64,000 nt of DNA from Drosophila persimilis (Eukaryota; Arthropoda; Insecta; Diptera; Drosophilidae). Every line of letters starts with the position of its first letter. Position 1 is the first letter of the stretch. A program made the position numbers and the translations under genes. The notes under the pieces were generated by a model. That model saw nothing but the letters and a program-made list of their open reading frames with translations. It was not told the DNA's origin and searched no databases. The DNA lies in the NCBI RefSeq assembly GCF_003286085.1, contig NW_020825329.1, positions 186,001 through 250,000 of the forward strand, read 5' to 3'. Below, piece by piece: positions 43,601-52,913 of the stretch.

Positions 43601-46464
43601 GACAAACAAGGACAGGCTCCTAATCCGGCACCATGTGAGTAATACGTACGTTAATAATAATATTTTTTTAACTTCTTGAATTATATAAATATAGGGTGGA
43701 TTAATGAGCAAAACTGGGACAATATTACAGAATTGGATAAAGTTTCTGGGTTCCATGGCATAATAGATTCCTTCGAGCAGAATGTTAAGTCTTGGAATGG
43801 TATTTTATAAAAACTTTTTATTTAAGCCATGCTCCTTTTATAGCAAATCACAAAAGTTGCGAATTCGAAAATTGCGTACTCCGGTCTTCGTAAGAATTCT
43901 ACTATTTTAAAACGGTTTTGAATGATCGAGCGATTTCAAAAATAAAAGTATAGTTTTTTATTTTTAATAAATTTATTTGTAAAGACAACTCAAATTGGAA
44001 TGCTGCCAAATAAACCAAAATAACATATTACGGATACAAATTTGAATTCAATAAACTGGCATTAGTTAAAAAGTTACAAAGAAATATTGAACAAATCCGT
44101 TTTAATTATTTTAAAGTAATTAGATACTAACTTCCAACGATATTAGAATATAAAAGTATATTAAAGAGAAAGTGTGTTGTTCAGAAAGTTTTATTTCCGT
44201 TAATCGATAAAAAGTTTCGTCGAAAGGAATAGAAAAGTTTCAAAAGCACAACAATTTAATATCGTTCGAAAATATAAAAAATCGTAATGTTGTTTGCAAA
44301 AAAGGAGCATTGAATGATCAGTTTTTTATGATATTGCTTTTTCAATAGCTTGGTACGCGACGACCTTTCCAGAACAAGAGGATCTTGTTGGTGAGTGGAA
44401 TGATAAGCTCAGCGATTTTCAAAAGATATGTGTTTTACGCTCATTACGACCAGATCGTATTTCGTTCTGTATGACTCAATTTATTATTACTAAGCTTGGT
44501 CCACGATATGTTGATCCGCCCGTTCTCGATCTAAAAGCTACTTTCGAAGAATCTATTTCTCAAACACCACTTATATTTGTACTATCGGCAGGGGTTGATC
44601 CTGCACAATCACTTATAACATTATCAGAATCTGTTAAAATGGCACAGCGCATGTATTCCCTCAGCTTGGGTCAAGGTCAAGCTCCTGTTGCAACAAAGCT
44701 TATTATGGATGGCATAAGAGATGGAAATTGGGTATTCTTAGCAAACTGTCATTTAGCATTAAGTTGGATGCCTACTCTTGACAAAATGATAACTACAATG
44801 CAATCCATGAAATTACATAAAAAATTTAGACTTTGGCTTAGTTCAAGTCCTCATCCAGACTTCCCCATATCAATTCTTCAAACAAGTATAAAAATGACGA
44901 CGGAGCCGCCTCGTGGAATAAAAGCAAATATGAAACGTCTATATAATAATGTTAATGAAGTTAATATGGATACATGCAATGACTCCAGTAAATATAAGAA
45001 ACTGCTTTTCGCACTATGTTTTTTCCATACTATACTGCTCGAGCGCAAAAAATTTTTACAACTTGGTTGGAATGTTATATATAGTTTCAATGACTCAGAC
45101 TTTGAAGTGTCTGAAATATTACTGCTTTTATATTTAAATGAATATGAAGAGACGCCTTGGGGTGCATTAAAGTATCTAATAGCTGGTGTTAACTACGGAG
45201 GACACGTTACCGACGATTGGGATCGGCGACTACTAACTACATATATTAATCAATTCTACTGCGATCAAGCATTAAATACTCGAAAGTTTCGGTAAGTAAA
45301 CTCTAGCCTCATAATAATATAGTAAACATAAATATTTAGTTGTTAACAGGCTTTCCGCTTTAACAAATTATTTTATACCTGATGATGGTGATGTACAGAC
45401 GTACTTAGACCAAATACAAATGTTTCCTAATTTTGATAAGCCTGAAGCTTTTGGTCAGCATTCCAATGCAGATATAGCATCACTTATAGGTGAAACGCGA
45501 ATGCTTTTTGAGACACTCCTTTCAATGCAAGTACAAACAGCTGGTTCTGAAGGTAGCGACAATGCAGAGGATAAAGTTTCTGATCTAGCTAAAGAAATAT
45601 TAATGAGTACGCCTGATGAGATAAATTATGAACAAACTGCTAAGATAATTGGAATAAATCGAACTCCCCTAGAGGTGGTATTACTTCAGGAAATTGAACG
45701 CTATAATACACTTCTACGAGAAATGTGCACACATTTGCGTGATTTACGGAGGGGAATACAGGGATTGGTAGTAATGAGCTCTGACTTGGAGGATATATAT
45801 ATGGCGGTGGCTGAGGGCCGAGTTCCATTACAATGGTTAAAAGGTAAAACATACAATAAAGTAGCTTTAATCTATAAATAAAAAATATTAAATTTAAACA
45901 ACGTTGATTTACACAGCTTACAGTTCTCTAAAGCCATTAGCTGCTTGGGCACGGGATTTAACTCTTCGTGTTGCCCACTTCAACACATGGGCAAAAACGC
46001 TCCGCTCACCAACTCTTTTTTGGCTAGCAGCCTATACTTTTCCTACTGGATTTGTTACGGCAGTATTACAAACTTCAGCTCGTTCTACCAAGACGCCTAT
46101 TGATGAATTGTCTTGGGAGTTTTATGTATTTGTTGAAGAAGATGCAGCTGCCGCTCGTATTATTCGTGAAGGAGGTGGCGTGTATATACGTAATTTGTTT
46201 CTGGAGGGTGCTGGATGGCTCAGGAAAAATCAATGCCTGCAAGATCCACTTCCCATGGAATTGATCAGCCCTTTACCCGTAATACACTTTAAACCAGTCG
46301 AAAACCTTAAAAAGCGCTCAAGGGGAATTTACCAGTGCCCAGCCTATTATTATCCAATACGATCTGGATCCTTTGTTATAGCCGTAGATTTGAAGTCCGG
46401 TAGTGAGACAGCTGATCATTGGATAAAGCGAAGTACAGCTATATTATTAAGCCTAGTTAACTAA
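19911..46464 (+). CDS. kl-2: Axonemal dynein heavy chain, DNAH2 / 1-beta type, 12 exons, intact
   Basis: Exons: 19911-19971, 20029-20736, 20816-22659, 31103-31784, 31845-32229, 32287-32730, 32993-36172, 39553-43634, 43695-43799, 44349-45291, 45350-45843, 45917-46464. All borders are GT-AG and all phases match; total 13476 nt, 4491 codons plus stop, the usual size for DNAH2 (about 4430). The order is N-terminal tail, linker, AAA1-4, stalk, AAA5-6 and C-terminal domain. It is a motor subunit of inner-arm I1 (f) dynein, needed for flagellar beating, hence sperm motility. The match to DNAH2 is close along the motor (e.g. PHPDFPISILQTSIKMTTEP, NYGGHVTDDWDRRLLTTYI), which separates it from the outer-arm chains kl-3 and kl-5. 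In D. melanogaster kl-2 is a Y-linked male fertility factor. No frameshift or internal stop was found. Confidence 0.93.
23209..23325 (+). mobile_element. DINE-1-like end fragment in kl-2 intron 3
   Basis: Opens TATACCCGCTACTCAAAGTG, then TGGTATATTAGATTCATGG, CATAAAGTATATATG and TATTGATCAGCATGACAG. Same end as in the element at 17152, cut after about 115 bases. Confidence 0.75.
23685..23700. repeat. Left copy of 16-bp target-site duplication
   Basis: TTTCGGCTATTTAGGT, identical to 30086-30101. The two copies bracket the LOA-type LINE with its nested copia element. Confidence 0.8.
24655..24909 (-). repeat. copia element 3' LTR (255 bp)
   Basis: Opens TGTTGGACAGAATTTCG and closes ATTCTTCAACA on the plus strand. 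It matches 27318-27572 over its whole 255-bp length with one difference noticed (GCAAGTGAAG here, GCAAGGGAAG there). Preceded by the target duplication TTCTT. Confidence 0.93.
25121..27213 (-). pseudogene. copia gag-protease-integrase, broken; RT deleted
   Basis: Starts at the ATG at 27213 (MSGMYQIEKLEEGNYDSW). Gag continues to a zinc knuckle (CFKCGEREHMKAQC) near 26550-26510. Protease: WCLDSGATSHMC near 26420. Integrase: LWHKRYCHL, CKTCMVSKIHAQ, LTFIDDKSRRIFVYFL, IRSDNGGEFVN. Breaks: a TAG after HQPRSTWT near 26920, a frame change at about 25620 just after GGEFVN, and then a separate frame (25399-25121) with the end of the integrase (GYSVAAKGYRLYDP) and the polar spacer. Sequence stops shortly before the LTR, so several hundred codons of RT/RNase H are absent. 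Confidence 0.9.
27318..27572 (-). repeat. copia element 5' LTR (255 bp)
   Basis: Partner of 24655-24909. On the minus strand this LTR is upstream of gag, and it is followed outside by the target duplication TTCTT at 27573-27577. Confidence 0.93.
30086..30101. repeat. Right copy of 16-bp target-site duplication
   Basis: TTTCGGCTATTTAGGT, the same as 23685-23700. It sits just outside the LINE 5' end. Confidence 0.8.
30211..30780 (-). pseudogene. Tc1-type DNA transposon relic: transposase C-terminus and terminal repeat
   Basis: The minus strand from about 30710 to the TAA at 30450 encodes SPDRNLIENRWALFKKHW and WKRVKSEWRMIPGQHLLNLV, the block around the last acidic residue of Tc1/mariner transposases (DDE type). 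On the left the sequence TA|CAGTGGCGAGCACATGTGG at 30209 fits a Tc1-type terminal repeat next to its TA target. GTGGATACATG (about 30226-30236) recurs inverted at 30402-30412, as in elements with several transposase-binding sites per end. The N-terminal part and the other end are gone. Confidence 0.75.
31103..32730 (+). CDS. kl-2: kl-2 exons 4-6: tail to linker
   Basis: Exon 4 31103-31784, exon 5 31845-32229, exon 6 32287-32730, covering residues 872-1374. The joins give family-like runs: IYRYMRRNERKLTMVPRTL after the exon 4/5 splice and INPKVALKFLKIIALKVEDC after exon 5/6. Intron 4 (60 bp) is a multiple of three and has no stop, so its retention would add 20 mostly hydrophobic residues; the loss of similarity inside it and its borders argue for splicing. 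The segment spans the end of the N1 region and the start of the linker. Confidence 0.88.
32993..36172 (+). CDS. kl-2: kl-2 exon 7: linker, AAA1, AAA2
   Basis: Exon 7 begins with VDFDENSKNFTLELI after the splice (exon 6 ends GGT|GTAAGT) and encodes residues 1375-2434. It carries the linker C-terminal half, then AAA1, the main ATPase site, with Walker A GPAGTGKT at 34431-34454 (about residue 1855) and Walker B in GCFDEFNRI. AAA2 follows with GDTGTAKS at 35274-35297 (about residue 2136) and WLLFDGPVDAVWIENMNSV. The AAA1 site is canonical, so the motor should be active. The AAA2 loop has Ala for the usual last Gly; a variant loop at this site is normal in DNAH2. Exon 7 ends GA|GTGAGT. Confidence 0.92.
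36225..36300 (-). mobile_element. LOA-type LINE 3' tail fragment
   Basis: AGGTTAGGTTAGATTAGGTA followed by GAGGCGGCTGATAGTCTCGC, closely like 23693-23735 at the 3' end of the LOA-type LINE in intron 3. On the minus strand it gives a CCTAA-type tail. Confidence 0.6.
36420..36700 (-). pseudogene. LINE reverse transcriptase C-terminus fragment
   Basis: The minus strand shows SNYTQLEPFRVICHNLSL near 36545-36490, the same block as in the LINE ends at 19395-19580 and 56535-56700, with diverged sequence upstream. No intact frame. Confidence 0.5.
36885..37325 (-). mobile_element. DINE-1-like element, shortened
   Basis: Contains GTGTCGACGGGCGCTGCGTAGCC near 36935, an inserted AT-rich TATAATAATAATATATATAT run near 36985-37035, one AGATTTTCGTCCTTTGCGTGG block (37145), and the end TACTCATTTTGAGTATCGGG (37302-37321). 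Only one of the internal G-rich blocks is kept, and the left terminus is missing. Confidence 0.75.
37420..38560 (-). pseudogene. CR1-type LINE, pieces of ORF2 and ORF1
   Basis: 37500-37560 resembles 55030-55080 (GGACCCGGTGAAAACAC), 37860-37960 resembles 55230-55320, and 38160-38340 resembles the endonuclease start at 1-180 (VFTETWLKPEF). 38390-38560 corresponds to the ORF1 C-terminus (KFWLQHLMGKEFK-like). Order and strand fit one minus-strand element with large deletions and many frame breaks. Confidence 0.65.
38672..39190 (+). mobile_element. DINE-1-like element, shortened
   Basis: Opens TTTTTATACCCGATACTGCG, with GATCAGCATTAATAGCCGAG, a GTCTGTCTGTGCGTCCGCCC stretch, TAAGAGCTAGAGCACCG, and the closing ATCGGGTATAAATATTTCGG ... 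CGACTCACAACGTTCCCCC. Same orientation as the 17152 copy, about half its length. Confidence 0.78.
39553..43634 (+). CDS. kl-2: kl-2 exon 8: AAA3, AAA4, stalk, AAA5, part of AAA6
   Basis: The largest exon, residues 2435-3795. It opens ECPFYKILVPTGDTMRYEYV. AAA3 Walker A GNVGTGKT is at 39653-39676 (about 2469), then FMDDFNMPAKD and GPPGGGRQM. AAA4 loop GIGGSGRQ is at 40688-40711 (about 2814), with Arg for Lys as in its relatives. The stalk coiled coil out (about 41430-41670) and back (EEKQAALAAAKKKLEELQ, about 42130-42320) brackets the microtubule-binding tip (LNKKDIAEVKSYGRPP). AAA5 has DWNIQGLPADDLSTENGV-like sequence with R-E-W at its start. Exon 8 ends CCAT|GTGAGT. Confidence 0.93.
43695..46464 (+). 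CDS. kl-2: kl-2 exons 9-12: AAA6 and C-terminal domain
   Basis: Exons 43695-43799, 44349-45291, 45350-45843, 45917-46464; residues about 3796-4491. Exon 9 (105 nt) encodes WWINEQNWDNITELDKVSGF and ends WN|AWYATTFPEQED across intron 9. Landmarks: VFILSAGVDPAQ-like start of AAA6, LGQGQAPVATKLI, GNWVFLANCHL, then NYGGHVTDDWDRR, and the C-terminal FPTGFVTAVLQTSARSTK, WLRKNQCLQDPLP, and CPAYYYP near the end. The frame stops at TAA 46462-46464. Intron 9 (43800-44348, 549 bp) is AT-rich with no feature seen. Confidence 0.92.
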
Positions 46465-46490
46465 TTATATAAATGTGTTTCAGTATTTTA

Positions 46491-46496
46491 AATAAA
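46491..46496 (+). terminator. kl-2: Polyadenylation signal of kl-2
   Basis: AATAAA (in AATAAATAAG) 27 bases after the stop codon. This is the first canonical signal downstream and gives a very short 3' UTR. Confidence 0.6.
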
Positions 46497-46499
46497 TAA

Positions 46500-47357
46500 G
46501 TAACACAAAATACAAGAATATATGTATGGGAGAGGGAGGACAGAGAATTTGATCTCTTCAAGAACATGCCACACAAAAAAAGTAGCTCGATATCAAATCG
46601 AAATTCGCCGGTAAATGTTCATCTATAATACTGTTCGTAAACTTCGTGCAGCGGACTAACATCTTACAATAGTGCCAATGGTAAATGTAAACAATAACTA
46701 AGGTGATGTTGTGGTAGGTCCGCATAGAATTCACTTTTTGCCGAAGAAATAGCAGGGTTTTTTGAAGTTTCCTGTCTCTTTTATTTGTTGCCTTTTTTCT
46801 ACACAGAAAGAAAGGCTCGATATTAAAACGAAATTCGCAGCTAATATCAGCTTATATGTTAATAATATGAAATAGAGATGCATATCACATTTTGAATATA
46901 TTATTTTATTTTTATATTCCATTAGTTTATTTCCTCTACTAAGCATACTAATATTAACAAATTAGTAGGGTATAAGACAGTGTTTTGTTGGTGGGATAAT
47001 GGGGAATAGATGTGCGATACAACCGCATTGCTTCGCACAACCATTCATTCTTGCCCTCTCAGCTTTCCGAAACACCCGCATTATTGTAACGGCAGACTTA
47101 GTGCTTGCATCCCATATCTTGGGATCCACTACCATGTGTAGCCCGATACCTTCTCCTCTTCCAGCACACTCCTCTCATGCTCTTAGTATAATAGTATAAG
47201 TATAAGCAACAATGAATAATCATAAAAAAAATGTCCACATATTTCCAATCCTTTTTTAAATTTCCAATCGTTGAAGACCAGAAAAAGACAAAAGTACACC
47301 AGAAACAATACAAAATATAGAGAATAGGAAGTTGTTGGTGGAGTTAAATTAATATTT
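46500..47357. other. Intergenic stretch after kl-2
   Basis: No supported gene. A short motif occurs twice: CTCGATATCAAATCGAAATT (about 46589) and CTCGATATTAAAACGAAATT (about 46816). 46990-47180 is less AT-rich, without a recognisable frame. Confidence 0.35.
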
Positions 47358-49735
47358 GTATGTATGGTTAGGTTAGGTTAAGGCGATAACCGGGGAGTGG
47401 GGGATGAAAGCGGCGTGAGTGCTAATCTACCAGTGTCCCGTAATTGCTCGGGTAACTGCAGAGAATTGTGCCCTACTGAGTCTATATAGCTCCGCCGAGC
47501 GCTTTTTCGATCGATAAGGCCATATCGATCTAGAGACATTACGGGAAGTAAAGCCTGCACGTAACAAGAGGCATCGCTACTTTCTCTCTGATAAGAGAGG
47601 AATCGCAATACCCTGCCTGGCGAGCTCGTCGGCGGCGTTCTTCCCCTCAAAGTCCCTGTGGCCGGGGACCCATATAAGGAAGAGATATTACTGCTCTGCA
47701 ATCTCATGCAGAGACCTGCGGCAGTCATTTACAGTCGCTGAATTCGACAATATCGAAATGAGCCATCAGCATTTGCAGGTTCGCCCATCTCCCAGTCCCT
47801 CCTAGATGGGATTGATACCTAGAAAGGCGTAGAGAGGTGATCACTAGGGATTAAATAATCGGATTCCCGAGTGCCCAACCGCGAACGCTTTCCACAGTTT
47901 GGCTCCTCTCATACTGATGGCGGAAAGTGTTGCCACCATCTTTCCCATGAGATCTACGGGGAGGAGGTCCAGAATGGCGGTGCATAGTCTCCGAACTATA
48001 TACGGGATCATTTCCCATTTTATTCCGAGGGATTTTCTGCATGTATAGAGGTGCACTGTGGCTTTCTTTACTCTATCATTTATGCTCAGTTTCCAATCGA
48101 GCTTTCTTTCGAGGATTAGGCCAAGATACTTGGCATTGTTGCTAAAGACTAGCGCTTCTCCACAGAGTTTTGGGGCCTCTATCTCTAGCAGTTCGTTCAC
48201 TGCCACGTTCCATAGGAGGGGCGAGAGAACTCCGCTCTGCGGTGTGACTCTACTGACAAATCTGGTGGACGTTGACGGGCCCAGTGATGCCTCAACCGTC
48301 ATGCATCTGATCGATCAGGCTGACCGTCCGGGAGTAAATGCCCCGGTCCGAGGGCTTGTCTGCCTTGGGGATAAAAACGACTTAGGTCTGAAGCCAGGTA
48401 TCAGGGATGCACCCGTGGGATAAGATTCCCTCGTAAATTATTTTGAGCCAATTAATGGCTTTTTGTCCTGCGTGAATCAGCTGGGCAGGGATATGGCCTT
48501 CTAGCTCCGCAGACTTATAACTTAAAAACTTTTTATCGCCCAGGCAATGTTCTCCTGGTTAACCAAATAGCAACCACGATAGCATCTAAAACGACAGAGG
48601 GAGGGGAGAAGTAGTTTGGTCTGTTTTCATCGCAGCCAGGGAAGTGAGTATTTAGGAGAAGATTTAGCGACTCATCGCTGGACGTAGTCAAAGACTTGTC
48701 GGCGTTCTTCAGGTAGCCCAGGGTGGGCTTCGAGAGAACTCAACGCAGGCGCGAGTCTTCTGTGTTGTTCTCGATTTCGCCACAGAACTTACGCCAAGAG
48801 GCGCGTTTGAATTTCCTTAGTTCCTTATTGTAGGTTGACAGACTGGCTTTGTACTCGGCCCAGTTCTGCCCAACATTTTCAGCCGTAGCTTTGTTAAGGA
48901 GTCTTCGGAAGGTTTTCCGGATTCGGATTCCACAAGCAGGTTTCTGCCATCCTCTGTTCTTGCCAGAGGGGCAGGATTGTTCGAGCGCCTTCTTGCAGGC
49001 GTCGCTGAAAATATTAACCAGACGAGTTTTGGCCTCCCTGGAAAATTCCTCCTCAGGTGGGGACACAGGGAGAATCCTACAAAGGTAGAATACAGTTTCC
49101 ACCTACCTGTGGTCCGAGGAGTATTCTTCCAGGCCAGTCCAGGTCCAATGTTCCCCTTTATCTCATGAGAGGCAAGCGTGAGGTCCAGGACTTCTTGCGG
49201 TTTTTAATAATAAAGGTTTATTCCGGTTTAATAAGACCATCTGAGTGGTCTGTAAGTAACTAAAGAGGAACTTACCCTTTTCGTTTCTGTCAGTGCTTCC
49301 CCACTGGCAGTGATGTGCGTTGGCGTCCCACCCCACAATTAGGCCGATGTCCCTGGCCGCACATTCTGCGATTATAGCCCGGAGGGGCGCGTGAGGGGGG
49401 GGGGGTCAGGTTGTTCGTGAACCATGTACGCGGAGCAGATCCTCAGTGAGCGCTCCTGACCTTCGAGTGTCTTCATTGCTAAAATTTAGGAGCAAAAATA
49501 AGTGCAACATTCTTTTTGCAAGTGTGTTCGTACGAATTTTACCTGCGGTCTCAGCTACGTATAACTTATAGTCTGGAGTTCTCAGACCGGAGACCCTGTT
49601 TCCAAGGACCCAGGGCTCCTAAATAATGCGTGCTGCCTTACAATGGTGGAAGTTTATTTGCAGGAGCCACTGTCGCTCCCGAGACACATTCCCGAGACTC
49701 CCCTCGTTGTTGCCATCAGCTAATTTTTTGACAGA
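47358..49735 (-). pseudogene. LOA-type LINE ORF2: endonuclease, RT, RNase H, degraded
   Basis: Minus strand, 3' end at the GGTTAGGTTAGGTT tail (47368-47381). RNase H with FLIWVPGHRDFEGKNAADEL lies near 47700-47620. RT and thumb: SGVLSPLLWNVAVNELLE and NNAKYLGLILERKLDWKL (48302-47844). The endonuclease-RT linker with NWAEYKASLSTYNKELRKF and ASWRKFCGEIENNTEDSRLR lies at 49102-48740. RT fingers fall in 48420-48650 in broken frames. Upstream (49100-49735) endonuclease and ORF1-side sequence is barely recognisable; 49620-49680 resembles 29480-29530 of the intron-3 copy. There are frame breaks throughout. Confidence 0.82.
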
Positions 49736-49776
49736 TGGTGCACTGTGTGAATCGGGGATTCACATCTGTCAAAATT
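49727..49776. repeat. Hairpin-forming inverted repeat
   Basis: TTTTGACAGATG on the left and CATCTGTCAAAA on the right can pair, and between them GTGAATC pairs with GATTCAC around a GGG loop. A related but less perfect copy lies at about 3530-3590. The sequence that follows (CCCACCATTCCCCCGGGA) is shared by both places. Confidence 0.6.
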
Positions 49777-49869
49777 ATATTCAAAATCCCACCATTCCCC
49801 CGGGATGTGCTCAGTGTTCAGAGCCTATTAGGGTGAAATTCGAAAACCATCGGCTAAATATCACATAGA

Positions 49870-50459
49870 AACGTGCGACATAGGAACAACCTGCTGAACT
49901 CCATTTGGCGTTTTCATGACACAATTCGAAATGTCAGCGTCGAGGAATAAAAAGCTGACCGCGCGGTCGCCCTTCCTTGAAGGTTTGTTATGATCGGTCT
50001 CTTTGCCACCTTGGTCTATCGTTCCCAGCTAACTTACGGGGATTTCAGGGTTGTTTCCGACCCAATAGACCACGGGTCGGATTGAACAAAACAAAAAAAA
50101 AATGTAAACAAAAAATACAAATCTCACCCATCGAACCGACTTGTCCTCATTAGCACATTAACCACAAAAAAGTTAAAGATTACAATTTTTTAATTTAATT
50201 TCGGATTATTTAATTTTGGATGTATATTGCGGATCGCTGGTCTGACGTGCGATGCTTTTGATATTTTTTTTTTTTTAATTATTTTTTTCTTTATATATAT
50301 ATTAATTGTCTTATTTCTAATAACTTTTGTCATATTCATATACCCTATCGTTTATATATTCATATATCTATAACTTTTCTCGCTATTATTTAGTGATTAA
50401 TTAATTTTTTTTTCTCTCATTGATTTGCCTACTGGTTGAAATTGAATACTTGCTCCAAT
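49870..50459. other. AT-rich spacer
   Basis: No gene. 50250-50420 is dominated by T runs and TATATATATATT. It lies between the shared repeat and the BEL gag fragment, so part could be the leader of that element. Confidence 0.35.
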
Positions 50460-50800
50460 CGGCTTGAAAAGAGTAGGTGCAGTCACACCAATACAAAGCG
50501 AATTGCCATTTCGAACGGTTCGCTGGCAACTACACAGAGTGGTCAGCTTTTCAGGATATCTATGAAAGTACACTTCATAGCAAGCAGCATTTGACGAACA
50601 CACAGAAGTTTCATGATTTGAAAACACTACTTATCGATGAAGCTGCTAACTTGGTACGACATTTGGCGATCACAAAACTACATGGGAACGTCTCAAGGAA
50701 AGGTAAAATCGGCCGGGCATATCGTAAATACGTTTTTGGAACAATTTATGAGATTGCCCACAACTACTAAAATTGATGCGTCGATTTTGCGTAAAGTGTC
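50460..50800 (+). pseudogene. BEL/Pao gag fragment
   Basis: Encodes FERFAGNYTEWSAFQDIYES and LIDEAANLVRHLAITK, the usual BEL/Pao gag (DUF1759-type) core. The last 110 bases (50680-50790) are a diverged duplicate of 52937-53050, but frameshifted here. It therefore belongs to a separate, truncated copy of the same family as 52914-54285. Confidence 0.75.
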
Positions 50801-52913
50801 CGACGGTGTGTAGTGTCCAACTATTCGAAAATCAAAAGAAAAAAAAGGAAAAGGTCGAACAAGTTAGGTACACTTTCTAGAAAGATACTTTTCATACCGC
50901 CCTCGCTAGCATAGCTCGAAGAAATTGGTGGAATGCAGGAGATCCAGAAGATCATCCGATTGCACAGTTATGTTAAAGCTTAAAGCTCAGCTTAGGAATG
51001 CAATAGGTACAGGCGAATAGACTTTATTCATGTGAAATCATTCCCCTGCATAGTTTCACTTACGGCACACGTATATATAGGTTTTCGTGATTTTCGCAAT
51101 CGCAGAGTGAATGGTGAAGACACGTGGAGTTACATAACTTCCAATTTTTCACTATTATCTAATCATCCGCTGTTTATTTGGATTAATAAATCCGAAGAGT
51201 GGCGTTAGCTGAACTACCCGAGGGAAAATTGCAAATAAAGTGAAATTCTTGAAAGAAGCAAAGGTACGTTAGTCCACCGTGGAAAGATAAGGTTCTGACA
51301 CAGTTTTATTTAGGGATAGGAGTACTGGAAAATCTTAATACAGCCAAGCCGGCCAACCAATCTACGGTATCAACTACAAAAACAACAAAGCTGACCGTTT
51401 GGGAGTTAGTGCAGTGCACATCCACGGCGGCAAAGTGAAGGCTGAACCGTTGACGTTGGGCTAGCTCAATATCGGGAATCATTTACGGCTCGTGAAAGAC
51501 CAACCACCATACACCACTGCTGGATGTCCGAACTTCAGTTTGAACCTGCCGATCTAAAAAAAAAGCCGGAGGACATAATCGTCACCAACCTACGAAAACT
51601 TACAAAGGATTGAGTAATTAGGCTAGCCTAAACCACATTGCCTCAGAACCACTCTTGCTGTCAGCAGATTTGTGTTTATTTTGATTCCCGTGTTTCTCAA
51701 GTTAAATTTCAAGTGCAAGTTCCCGTTTGCCTTTATCATTATCACATAAAAATCTATACGCTGCGGCTCTAAGAACCAGCTGTTTAGATCCACATATTCA
51801 TATCTCGTTTATCATTGTGTTGATTAATGTAGTAACTAAATAGCTTCCTCCAATGAGTAAATTTGTAAAGTAACTGCAGATTTTGGAAAACTGAGCAATA
51901 TGAGTTCGGGATAATGTGTTTCTCTTTATATATATATATACATTTATACTGACCAACCTCTAAATTACACAGTGCATATAAATGAATCCGTCAAAGTCAT
52001 CTTGGGCCCAACGATACACCGATGAGTTTAACCAATTACTGTGAGTACCACTAGTGCCTGAAACCACAATGCCTATACACCAATGCAGGCGTAAGTTTGT
52101 TAAAGTAGATATATATATACTGATTTGAAAGAATATTTCCCCCCTCAAATGCTCAAATAATTAAGTTTTTTTTGCTGATCCAAGTAGAAGGAAGTCTGTA
52201 TATTTTTTGTTTATTTGTAAATGTAAGGAATCGGATTATATCTGTAATTTATGTAAAAAAAAATATATATATATATCAATACAATCTCACATGGTTAGGG
52301 ACATTTAACATAAAAATAAAAGGAATTTGTAATCATGAATATGTCTGCCTAAACTAAATATTATCTCCGTCCGTCAAGTACTTATGCTCATCTCCCTCAA
52401 AATGCACTAGAAGATGTTGGATCTTTGAATTGGGACAACGCCCGAAAGTAAACGCGTTTGTCATGGTTGGGTGGGTAAAGACTAGGGACATATATCACCG
52501 CGCCTCCATCAGACAGAAGACGAACTACACTTTTTCTAAGCGTTTTCTAAATGCGTATCGGCGCAGAGTGGAAATGAGTTTTTTTTATTGGTTATTGATA
52601 TTAACGTCGAGATCCTGTTTATTTTTTTTTTGAAGCGCATTATATTGATTTGTGTCAGGAAAACTGTGTAGCTAGGGGAGAAAGAACCCCGACCAATCCG
52701 ACGAGCTGGACCCGAGCACAGCAAGAATGCGCGCCTTTGAACCTAGCTTCCTATTAACATGAGGTCAGAAAAAAACCATCTATTGGCCAATGTCGGAGTT
52801 AGAGCCTAAATAGGCTCTGGCCCTAACCCACTGGCGAAGACTGAATACTACAGGTGCAAATGAAGTTGTACGTGATCTGGATGCTGTAAATCAATCAGTC
52901 AATCAATCAATCA
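50801..52913. other. Unassigned 2.1 kb stretch
   Basis: No supported gene. It includes short AT microsatellites (TATATATATATACATTTATA near 51929; a TATATATATATATCAATAC run near 52270), T-rich runs near 52580 and 52625, and a CAATCAATCAATCAGT run at about 52899-52913. No LTR or coding motif recognised. Confidence 0.4.

Noticed and set aside
47368..47381. TTAGG-like runs as telomeric repeats
   Set aside because: GGTTA/CCTAA units are short and sit at the 3' ends of LOA-type LINEs (also 23694 and 36230). Drosophila lacks simple telomere repeats.
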